The position numbers were made by a program, and so were the translations under genes. 64,000 bases of DNA from NCBI GenBank assembly GCA_016617855.1, contig JAECUM010001792.1, forward strand, positions 62,001-126,000. The letters are read 5' to 3'. Shown in pieces: positions 60,101-64,000 of this stretch. A model generated the notes under the pieces. That model had not been told where the DNA came from. It saw nothing but the letters and a program-made list of their open reading frames with translations, and did no database searches. Numbering within the stretch: the stretch's first letter is position 1; each line of letters starts with the position of its first letter. This DNA comes from Megalonaias nervosa. Its lineage: Eukaryota; Mollusca; Bivalvia; Unionida; Unionidae.

Positions 60101-62324
60101 TCTGGAGAGCAATACTGATTGATGTTTCTGTCTTTTGCAGCCGACTGCCTGATGAATCACAAACTTGAGTGACAGTGTAGTGGAAATATGTGGTGTCCCA
60201 TTCATGGTCAAGAAGTTCACACAAGTCCCTCATTTGTTTCTGGTAGAGTGGACCATCAGGGAATTTGTTGGCCTGAATTAGGGCTGTCAATTCCTTACAG
60301 GTGTAGTCTTGTATTACATATTCATTGGATTTTGGCCACATATCTTTCAATTGTGCCCAAGGTGAATCACTCTGCAATAAGAGAATACAGCATTCATTAT
60401 AATCCACTCCATTAGTGCCATAGAGTTGAATGCCTAATAATTAAGTACATTACACATAATTTTACTACCATTTAATGACATGTGATTCATGACTATACGT
60501 ACCTTATATCCGGAATTGTTATAATGAAGGGCATTATAGTGAGAGTATTGTATTGCATTTTATTGCATATTAGTACTTAATAAAAAAAATTATAATATAT
60601 CATCAAGAATTAATAACAAAAGGCATCTGTATCAAACAACCTAGCTTTCCTTTAAGACAATAAAACAAAATTTCTTCTAGAATTTGATAACATATCTTTA
60701 AATGACAATTATTCACTTTATTTGGACCCTCATACATCCATATTAAATTGAAAGTCATTATTCACAATGACTTAGAAATACTTATGGCGACTTACTTGTG
60801 CTAAATTATGTGGAAATTTTTGGATGAAGTCAATCTGAAGATGTGATCCAGTACAAACTGGATTGAATGTTGCATGCTGTGATGTCACAATGAAAGTAGT
60901 GCACAATGAAAACAAATTCATACTACCCTTTTATTTATTATGATGGACCTGATGTTCACTTTTCTTGACTCAGTTTAGTGCCTGGCTACCATTGTAGAAG
61001 TCCATAGCGATCAATAATTTTCATCTAGAAGTTTTTTTATGACATTTAAGGATCAGAGCATTCAACATTCAGGATTCAGTAGGCTTTGATTAAATTATTT
61101 TAGTATTAAATTTCTGAACAACAATTAAAATGTAATTTTAGTAAATGCACGGACACAACCAGGATAACTTTATAGTGGTATCTGACACCAAAGATGGGTC
61201 ATGTGATACAACTTGTATTGACGTGTATTAAAAAAATCAAATAACCTCCTCTGATATGATCTTTTTATACATGCAAATTATAGCAGCACTATCAGCAACA
61301 AATTACTAGCAATAAAAATTCTTGTTGCAGTAATTGAACATATGTAGTTAATGTAAATATTTATTTTTTGTGTACACTGATTTATAGCCAGTTGAAAAAG
61401 TATTGCAAAGTTTCATCATTATTTACATCTGCTTATTGTAATGCATCAAAACTCAGATGTAAGAAGCATCATTAACCAAGTGGTAGGAACTGCAACAAGG
61501 AATCTGAAAATCCTGGGTTTGAGTTCCACCCTGACCAATACTTTGTGCCCTTTAACACAGCACTTGCAAAGATACAAGTTTAATGGAATGGCCAAAGTTG
61601 AGTGACCTGAATTGAGCAGTGTGCACAATGAATGCTGAGATGATGCATGACATCATATGAGGTCCTTTAGTAAGTAAATGCACATACCTTTGCAATGGTG
61701 GCAAATGCATGATTTCCTGCATTTATATGATCTTTGGTAGAAAGGCCAGAGTGTATTCTAATAGGAGATTAACTCTGGTAAACAACTTTAGTATCCAAGG
61801 CAACATGTGCACTATCTGTCATTTCATAAGGCAATCACATTAAACCCCAAACCTTTTGAGCCACTAATAGATTTGGAAAGATTTCTACTATAAAATATAC
61901 AGCAATTAGCCATCAATACTTCTTTCCCACACTTGAAAATCCCATAGACTTCTATAATAACTGTTCATTTTTTAAATGCTTATCATTTTACATAAAAAAT
62001 TTTTTTAATATATCTGTTCTATCATGTAAAAAATGTCATTTACTGCTGAAGTCTATGGATTCAAACTTAATTTGGCCACATACTTATTGTTAAGTAAAGC
62101 TGAAATGGAAGTTAGTACAAAGTTTAACAAGGTCTGTAAGGATGAGTGGAAAGTAGATCCCAATATACAGACCAGAGTATCTGCACCCAAGTGCACATGC
62201 TCCTTTTTGACATCCAGGAAGTCTGTCACTCCAAGTTTGATGAAAAAATCACGCCACCGATGTACATCCAGCTGATTACTGCTGTTCATGAGGTAACAGC
62301 CATCTAGCAATATCCAGTCATAAC
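31219..62324 (-). CDS. NO VEIN/sacsin-like protein with C-terminal DUF3883 domain, partial (11 exons in window)
   Basis: Eleven minus-strand exons with compatible phases join into about 1,100 residues; the N-terminal part lies beyond 64000. Residues ~1-475 match the conserved central part of NOV-like proteins (YDWILLDGCY, WRDFFIKLGVTDFL, DSPWAQL, then a VIFVPD...DPTSLFDRY block). Residues ~475-675 are a helical region ending in EEELWVVPAPV. Residues ~675-943 are a polar, low-complexity linker. Residues ~970-1100 are DUF3883 (WGEHLIYNYL, VKWINQEGETGAPYDL, YIEVKST). Related animal proteins carry an N-terminal histidine-kinase-like ATPase fold (as in sacsin), and plant NOV is needed for vascular patterning; the molecular activity is not established. 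The E..D..E-x-K pattern of DUF3883 resembles PD-(D/E)xK nucleases, which is an inference. Introns of 0.6-5.7 kb hold most repeats of the window. Exon boundaries are my own splice-site calls. Confidence 0.88.
31581..31791. mobile_element. MITE, same family as 9994-10209, copy 3
   Basis: Left end ACAAGTCAAGTCCAACTGTA followed by AACTGCACAGACCCAGATCTG. The right end (about 31751-31791) is a diverged inverted copy (GTTATTTGCAGATGGACCTA). The inner CACATAATGTGCTGG..ATCAGGTTCT segment is shared with other copies. Lies in the last intron of the NOV-like gene. Confidence 0.6.
32604..32878 (-). CDS. NOV-like gene exon, DUF3883 N-terminal half
   Basis: Acceptor GTGTTTTCAG (phase 1) and donor ATTGAG|GTAATT (phase 0). 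Encodes MAGEYTYDELPAID, then TEVGIWGEHLIYNYLMKIKD, then VKWINQEGETGAPYDLKVYY, ending HYIE. GE, YDL and the closing E are the acidic positions of the domain. The intron cuts directly between the E and the V-K of the E-x-K motif. Confidence 0.93.
33583..33936 (-). CDS. NOV-like gene linker exon 4 (354 bp, phase 1-1)
   Basis: Acceptor TTTATTTACAG and donor ATTCTTG|GTAAAA. Encodes a Q/N/E/K-rich stretch including QHRNQDQKEKHTEQEHKP and a run of four asparagines, then SKSSPSPPRLPILG. Low complexity and probably disordered. Frame-neutral. Confidence 0.88.
34857..34955 (-). CDS. NOV-like gene linker exon 3 (99 bp, phase 1-1)
   Basis: Acceptor CATTACATAG and donor CAGAAG|GTAAAA. Encodes DHSRRTTRDAEHQNTG, then QVAAQQKIEPTE. 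Too short for an open-frame search; found from flanking phases and splice signals. Frame-neutral. Confidence 0.72.
35140..35535 (+). repeat. ~27-bp minisatellite in NOV intron
   Basis: Variable units built on GTGTGTAGACAATGGAGATTAAGACAG. Some units lack several bases (ACATGTAGACAATGG forms), so unit length varies from about 18 to 30 bp. Confidence 0.9.
35536..37528. other. Intron, no further feature recognised
   Basis: The stretch 35560-35940 repeats TTCTTCAAAAG.TT..G..GAAAC..AATTGAAAGGCCAA.-like blocks about three times, which hints at an old ~130-bp repeat. Nothing else was recognised. Confidence 0.35.
37529..37753 (-). CDS. NOV-like gene linker exon 2 (225 bp, phase 1-1)
   Basis: Acceptor CACAATTTCAG and donor GACTCAG|GTAAGT (consensus). 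Encodes a proline-rich stretch (SNIWPPPRAPDY, SQPPEGPREKPDE, WPAPQETDIYRLDL). Resembles the proline-rich segments that precede DUF3883 in animal NOV-like proteins. Frame-neutral. Confidence 0.88.
38030..38165 (+). repeat. Short tandem repeat, ~57-bp units
   Basis: About three units of AGACTGGTCTACTGGTCTATG, then GCAGATAGGGTGCTGCC, with T-rich spacers. Confidence 0.8.
38166..40138. other. Intron, no feature recognised
   Basis: AT-rich. A 107-codon plus frame at 39672-39995 has no family resemblance and is antisense to the gene. Confidence 0.4.
40139..40267 (-). CDS. NOV-like gene linker exon 1 (129 bp, phase 1-1)
   Basis: Acceptor TATATTGTAG and donor CTAAAG|GTATTT. It encodes 43 polar residues (PDENPETDLTPDTSKTTAEG, then EPVLRAWPPVARDDG). 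It has no domain and is probably disordered. It can be skipped without changing the frame. Confidence 0.82.
40484..40705 (-). mobile_element. tRNA-derived SINE, minus strand, old copy
   Basis: It shows the same body as the SINEs at 13.2 and 50 kb, for example GGTTATACATGGCAGCCAGTAT and TTGCCAACTTTCTCACATACCCATG. It has more substitutions and a worn (AAC)-type tail. Confidence 0.7.
41050..41478 (+). repeat. 32-bp minisatellite, 13 copies, nearly homogeneous
   Basis: The unit is TTGAACATTGGGCATGCTAT followed by AACTGATTAGAC. Eleven of thirteen copies appear identical; the first carries ATCGGCC and the tenth GAAAATT. Each contains the palindrome GCATGC. The homogeneity points to recent expansion or active gene conversion. 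Confidence 0.97.
42818..43020. mobile_element. MITE, same family, copy 4; right end fused to the 66-bp satellite
   Basis: Left end CCATCCAACTGTAAACAATG, TAGACCCAGATTTG; right end AGATCTGGGTCTATGCTGTG, TGCAGCTGG as the inverted counterpart. The right end runs without a break into the satellite starting near 43000. Confidence 0.65.
43000..44432 (+). repeat. 66-bp / 46-bp satellite array, 24 copies
   Basis: The full unit is 66 bp and contains GTGCAGCTGGTGTGAGTTAC, ACATGGTCAATAGGGTATCT and AGCTGTGATATCCACCTCTA. A shorter form of 45-46 bp lacks about 20 bp between two GCTGTG copies. Because 66 is divisible by 3 and the unit has few stops, it gives overlapping frames of up to 181 codons (22-residue periodic) in more than one phase. 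These are a consequence of periodicity, not evidence of a gene. The array lies in an intron, about 100 bp from the donor of the exon at 44534-44703. Confidence 0.95.
44534..44703 (-). CDS. NOV-like gene exon ending the globular region
   Basis: Two acceptors are possible. TTTCAG at 44690-44691 would leave the frame broken after the previous exon. TTTTTAAG at 44704-44705 gives exactly the required phase 2 and adds SFLSE, so I chose it. The exon encodes SFLSELHNIIKG, then VEDLLQRHNVNVEEDLIPEE, then ELWVVPAPV. The donor is GGAAG|GTAATA, phase 1. Confidence 0.85.
44856..44932. repeat. Perfect 22-bp inverted repeat with a nested 8-bp palindrome
   Basis: Arms GAAATATTGATCAATGAAGATG at 44856-44877 and 44911-44932 are exact reverse complements. 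The 33-bp loop contains a second hairpin, AGCCTAGG-TCA-CCTAGGCT, at 44885-44903. No terminal duplications were seen. It lies beside the old pogo-like copy. Confidence 0.9.
44935..45300 (+). mobile_element. Old fragment of the pogo/Tigger-like element
   Basis: Alignable to 5755-6080 of the younger copy over about 300 bp. Shared landmarks are CCAATTAAATAA, TAATCATAAATG.GA...GCC.TCTTGTA, AACCTAATTAGG and GGAGC(T/A)GGAAT.AAA. CpG sites of the younger copy are mostly TpG or CpA here. The ends are lost. Confidence 0.7.
45503..45525. repeat. (ATT)n microsatellite
   Basis: Perfect trinucleotide run. Confidence 0.95.
45560..45785 (+). repeat. ~55-bp tandem repeat, four units
   Basis: Units contain CTCGGTGCATGGCAAATGTG, then ATGAAAGTTAGCAAGGGAAC, then TAAGCAAAAGG. 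They give short frames on both strands that I do not consider coding. Confidence 0.85.
46317..46990 (+). repeat. Dispersed repeat, homologous to parts of 49.4-51.15 kb
   Basis: Shares with 49438-49570 the order GTTAACA(A/T)G.TCA, ACAATGTCAAGATAT. Shares with 50880-51130 AAGTACAAAAATG, GGTGGTCA(T/G)ATCTG and AGTGATAACAAGATTTT. Contains TGACCTTTGACCTTC at about 46378-46393. Probably another copy of the large element that carries the 127-bp units. Confidence 0.6.
47651..47716. repeat. (AT)n microsatellite, about 65 bp
   Basis: Uninterrupted AT run in an intron. Confidence 0.98.
48042..48232 (-). CDS. NOV-like gene exon with KLDVVYSLRNHPKV segment
   Basis: Acceptor AATTTTGCAG (phase 0), donor CTTAG|GTAAGT (consensus, phase 2). 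Encodes LGKLDVVYSLRNHP, then YVHKDHVESIPEINRELARV, then FSAGNPECSAAL. It joins the preceding exon at ...KSSKFFK|LGKLD. Confidence 0.92.
48300..49210 (+). repeat. Imperfect ~180-bp repeat with TGACCTTGACCTT motifs
   Basis: Four to five diverged units share (A/G)TGACCTTGACCTTCAGGTC-like sequence, TATGCAA.A.ACCATCTAG(A/T)CATGATA and AAA.GTT.CATT.AAAT.TCTCCAG. Related to the arrays at 13.5 and 62.6 kb. Confidence 0.65.
49236..49400 (+). repeat. Head block of the 127-bp repeat element
   Basis: ACAAGAATTCCTCAAAGG, GCTGAAAAGAATTTCCAGGA and TGATAAATATTGAAAC match the heads at about 1278 and 15465. The rest of this element probably continues, interrupted by two SINEs, to 52.8 kb. Confidence 0.65.
49756..50011 (+). 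mobile_element. tRNA-derived SINE, plus strand, intact
   Basis: The head GGCCCCGAGTGGCTGAGTGG holds a good A box (TGGCTGAGTGG). GGGTTCAATTCTTAGG is the B box. The body includes GTGAGAAAGCCTGCCAGTAG and TGCCATGTATAGCC, and the tail is (AAC)n. It is flanked by an 11-bp target duplication, TCCATAGTCTG, at 49745-49755 and 50012-50022. Confidence 0.93.
50047..50292 (-). mobile_element. tRNA-derived SINE, minus strand, intact
   Basis: Inverted relative of the SINE at 49756-50011, starting 36 bp after it. It is flanked by a 14-bp target duplication, ATACACAAAAGTGG, at 50033-50046 and 50293-50306. The A-box region is worn (CCAAGTGGCTGAGTG), with B box GGTTCAAGTCTCGG. Confidence 0.92.
50880..52815 (+). 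repeat. Array 3 of the ~127-bp repeat, with tail block
   Basis: Roughly a dozen units with CAAGATGGC, GCCATATTGGA(T/C)GT, CACCATTTTCATTTAGGACC and CATAAGAAGTC motifs. The tail (ACAATCCTTGAAGTAGATTAGG, GGCAACAGGCTATGATATAA, TTCTGGTTTATGACCAGTA) matches the tail at 2281-2390. An internal 49-bp expansion lies at 52110-52380. Confidence 0.82.
52110..52380 (+). repeat. ~49-61-bp minisatellite nested in the 127-bp array
   Basis: Five to six near-identical units of ATATCAAGATGGATGCCATT, GTGGCCAT(T)A, then TTACATATTAAGATATTAC. The AAGATGG core of the parent repeat is kept in each. Confidence 0.93.
52816..53050 (+). repeat. Fragment related to the 62.6-63.6 kb repeat
   Basis: GAGCTGCCCCTTCCCAAATG, AAAAATTTAGCCAAGGACAC, GGACCTAGCAGCCCCAAAA correspond in order to segments at 63290-63600. 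Confidence 0.6.
53111..53346 (-). CDS. NOV-like gene exon, helical region
   Basis: Acceptor CTTGTTACAG (phase 1) and donor TTCAAG|GTAAAT (phase 0). Encodes NKEMVQLFLEICGVKKLSEC, then QLHIHEVISTLQWYL..RYPEVL. This continues the family pattern of an 'L-C-G-V..LS..V' helix followed by a long helical segment. Confidence 0.9.
53440..53780 (+). repeat. TGACCTTG-bearing dispersed repeat fragment
   Basis: GATCTTGACCTTTGAGCAAG, TGTGACCTTGGCCTTG and TGACCTTGACCTTGGGGC occur about 100-150 bp apart, with intervening AAGTTTCATCAAAATATCT blocks like those at 48.4 kb. Confidence 0.55.
54088..56600 (-). mobile_element. Non-LTR retrotransposon (LINE, Jockey-superfamily-like), 5'-truncated and frameshifted
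   Basis: Read on the minus strand from 56600. The end of an endonuclease linker comes first (VNKHTPLKTHRIKK, 56340-56440), then DFFVQTAEKLK, then ATRLDMIGPKLLK. The RT follows, with VDFLKAFD, GVPQGSILGPLLFILFINNL (near 55290-55350) and DLYADDTTL (near 55220-55250, catalytic Y-A-D-D intact). The thumb and C-terminal part have KVWCKEKRM, YKSYIQPYLDYSNVIWGN and DPQVWNNSP. Several stops and frameshifts break it. The 3' UTR ends at AATAAAGTCTTTATTATT, running into an (ATT)n tail at 54090-54137. Lies in the NOV-like intron in the same orientation as the gene. Confidence 0.88.
54090..54137. repeat. (AAT)n microsatellite at the LINE 3' end
   Basis: Trinucleotide run adjoining the LINE 3' terminus; most likely derived from its tail. 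Confidence 0.9.
56735..56905 (-). mobile_element. tRNA-SINE-like element of a second family
   Basis: On the minus strand the head reads GGAAGCTATGGTAGCTTATT, the B box GGGTTTGATTCC, and downstream lies GTCCTTGAGCAAGGTACTTG, a conserved segment seen in many invertebrate SINEs. Confidence 0.6.
57150..58760 (-). mobile_element. DIRS-like RT/RNase H fragment of a different family
   Basis: Minus-strand fragments read in order, across frames: SPVFLVTKK, FKIETTSSIQN, then an HIPIF..HRKYL-like block, VDPFGISYASRIF, LFTDVLDSGWSAHLEPEG (RNase H), DNMS..VYISKEGGTHAHAL (a frame-shifted D-N block), and DLFATKLNNKLTFYVSPGPD at about 57300-57360. This is the RT-RNase H order of DIRS/Ngaro elements. The sequences differ from those of the 17-23 kb copy, and no terminal repeats or recombinase were seen. 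Many frameshifts and stops. Confidence 0.75.
59099..60371 (-). CDS. NOV-like gene, large central exon (424 codons)
   Basis: The acceptor is CTTATTGCAG, phase 0; the donor is GTCAG|GTTTGT, phase 1. The exon is uninterrupted for 1,273 bp. It includes DSPWAQLKDMWP near its start, SPLVEKFVADN and DNVLYVEATLSP, then an NPVIFVPDRNADW..GKMLSKSEIWMEDPTSLFD block typical of NOV-like proteins, and LTLITRVSSPNDPKILPDI. It is the longest open frame in the window and the strongest evidence for the gene. Confidence 0.95.
60372..62172. other. NOV-like intron; contains a SINE-like segment
   Basis: AT-rich intron. Apart from the SINE-like sequence at 61455-61640, nothing recognised. Confidence 0.5.
61455..61640 (+). 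mobile_element. tRNA-SINE-like element
   Basis: Head AACCAAGTGGTAGGAACTGC, B box GGGTTTGAGTTCC, then TTTGTGCCCTTTAACACAGC, a diverged version of the conserved 'gtgcccttgagcaagac' segment. Confidence 0.55.
62173..62324 (-). CDS. NOV-like gene, first exon visible in window
   Basis: The acceptor is TGTGTGCAG before 62324; the exon starts in phase 1 and ends in phase 0. It encodes YDWILLDGCYLMN, then WRDFFIKLGVTDFLDVKKEH, a strongly conserved NOV segment. The donor CTG|GTCTGT is weak. I chose it because it is the in-phase site that gives family-like spacing to the DSPWA motif of the next exon. Confidence 0.8.
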
Positions 62325-62639
62325 CTGCACACAGACAGAAATCTATTAAATTTTTATCTCCAACTTCAGCCTGGGATTATTATGACACTGTTGATCTCTT
62401 TGTTCACCTGTTCCTGATATAAAAATCTCCTAAACCACCTGTCTGCATGATACTCATCAGCTCTACAAGAGGGTAAAATATTAAGGTCCTTCCTTGGAGT
62501 CCTTGGGAGATTAGTGGTCCAAGGCCAAATGTGCCAAAATGTCATTTACAGTGATATATTTTAAAATGTTTTGACAAAAGTCTGTACAAGCAGTTACAGA
62601 AGGAAGACATTAATATAACACATGCACTGCAAAGGCATA

Positions 62640-63660
62640 TAATATACTCCTCTGGTGACATTGGCCTTACTATCATTTGACCTCTGAACTTGGGACCTAT
62701 ACTATGCATGTAACACAAAGTGTATACATTAGTTATATCTGGGTTTGGTCAGGAGATATACTGTGAAGACTTTTATTAAAATATTTCCTGTAGTTCCAAA
62801 GTTACAACCTGGCACAGAATAGGGTCACAAGTCTTGATGTGACTTGAACTTTGGGGTAGCAGGTGTGACTGTCGTATGTAGCACATCATACAGCCTTAAT
62901 GTATATCTGGCTAAAGTATTGTGCAAATATTGTGTGTGTTTAATAATAACCATCAGAAGAATGACTGATCCACCTGACCAACCATAACTATTACAAAGGT
63001 AAAATTAGCATAATTTTATTTTAAATGAACTTAATATGTAGCTTAAATTGTTGATCCTCCATGAAATGGAAACCTCTGTGTTACTCATCTGTTTGTGTAT
63101 GTGTGCATATAATAACAACAATTTCAGTGCCAGCAATTTTATATTAGATCTATTGGCCCCCAGAACTGATTAGAAGCTGCTATTTTACTGTCCAAGTGGA
63201 GTATACCTATGAAGTTTGATACAAATTTGGATCCATGGAATTTCATGTCTAGTGATATTTATCTCTAACCTATTAATCACTGTCTCAATAGAGAACTGCC
63301 CTTCTTAAAGTGCATTGCAACAACAGAGTTGATAAAAATCAGGTATGGGAAACTTGAGGAAAGTATATGTAACATGTTGAACCCACAGTGACACTTTAAG
63401 CTCCAGTGACCTTGACTTTTGACCTCTTGGCCTGTGAATGAATAGGGAAATGCCTATGCCCAATTATAGACAAAGTATATAGTTTGATAAAAATTAGGCC
63501 AAGGAAACTTGATTTATCAAGCAGACAAGAAAATTACATTTCAGATCCAGTGACCTTGCTCTTGGATCTAGCAGCTCCAAAATCTACAGACTTATGTCTC
63601 TACCCTTGGGTAGACAAAATCAAAAAGAGTGGCAGTGGAGTGCTGAGGGGCCTGGCAAAG
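62640..63660 (+). repeat. Imperfect ~175-180-bp repeat with TGACCTTGA-like motifs
   Basis: Units contain GTGACATTGGCCTTAC / GTGACCTTGACTTTTGACCT / GTGACCTTGCTCTTGGATCT, followed by AGCAGCTCCAAAATC and AAATTAGGCCAAGGAAACTTG. Same superfamily as 13.5, 48.3 and 52.8 kb. Small frames here are spurious. No upstream NOV exon was recognised between 62325 and 64000. Confidence 0.6.
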
Positions 63661-64000
63661 AGGGACTGATGAACGTATTTAATGGGCATGAAAAGACAAA
63701 CCCAAATGATATTTACCCCTGGGCCAGCCCCTACCCTCATGGAACTACCAAAAGGGTTCAAACTTCACAGTTGAGGCAAACGCAGGGAAGTACATGGATA
63801 TGTGTTTTGCAAACACAAAATTCTGGTTGAAATAGGAATGCTGAAGACAGAACTTGAGAATTTAAAAAATCATCTGACTTATAAATAAAAATCACAAATA
63901 TCACATTTCAAAGAAAACTCATTACTGATAATACCAAGAACTATTTCATTGTTTTATTTTTTATGGAATTACAAGAAATATAATGACACATATTCATTTT

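Overview
This window is AT-rich, intron-rich eukaryotic nuclear DNA. There are no operons or ribosome-binding sites. Open frames are short, exons are bounded by AG/GT splice sites, and the sequence is packed with simple repeats, tRNA-derived SINEs, a non-LTR retrotransposon and DIRS-type retrotransposons. The mix of a multi-exon NO VEIN-like gene, DIRS elements, tRNA-SINEs with (AAC)n tails and dispersed TGACCTTGA-bearing repeats suggests a lophotrochozoan, most likely a mollusc. This is inference; no marker gene fixes the species.

Only one real protein-coding gene is supported. It is a large minus-strand gene running from beyond the right edge to a stop at 31219. I assembled eleven exons from consistent splice phases: 62324-62173, 60371-59099, 53346-53111, 48232-48042, 44703-44534, 40267-40139, 37753-37529, 34955-34857, 33936-33583, 32878-32604 and 31419-31219. 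They give about 1,100 residues, the C-terminal part of a NO VEIN (NOV)/sacsin-like protein that ends in a DUF3883 (NOV C-terminal) domain. The N-terminal ATPase-like part expected for this family would lie outside the window.

Left of the gene (1-31 kb) is intergenic and repeat-dominated. It holds arrays of a roughly 127-bp repeat (0.5-2.4 and 15.4-16.7 kb), a pogo/Tigger-like DNA transposon with TA target duplications (5.39-6.93 kb), small MITEs, and a roughly 175-bp tandem repeat whose units carry a palindromic TCAAGGTCA pair (13.5-14.4 kb). It also holds a 5.6-kb DIRS-like element with inverted terminal repeats and an internal complementary region (17.3-22.9 kb), and a 0.6-kb tandem duplication (27.5-28.7 kb). 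At 16.7-16.9 kb lies a decayed second copy of the gene's last exon.

Right of 31 kb the introns carry most of the rest: several minisatellites (32-bp at 41 kb, 66-bp at 43-44.4 kb), an old second copy of the pogo-like element, a head-to-head SINE pair (49.8-50.3 kb), a third 127-bp repeat array (50.9-52.8 kb), a 5'-truncated LINE (54.1-56.6 kb) and a second, different DIRS-like RT/RNase H fragment (57.2-58.8 kb).

The points most worth following are these: the duplicated terminal exon, which changes the putative catalytic lysine of an E-x-K motif and has an internal stop; the block of four frame-neutral linker exons; a satellite that seems to have grown from a MITE end; the DIRS element with intact end architecture; and the repeat-borne nuclear-receptor-like palindromes.
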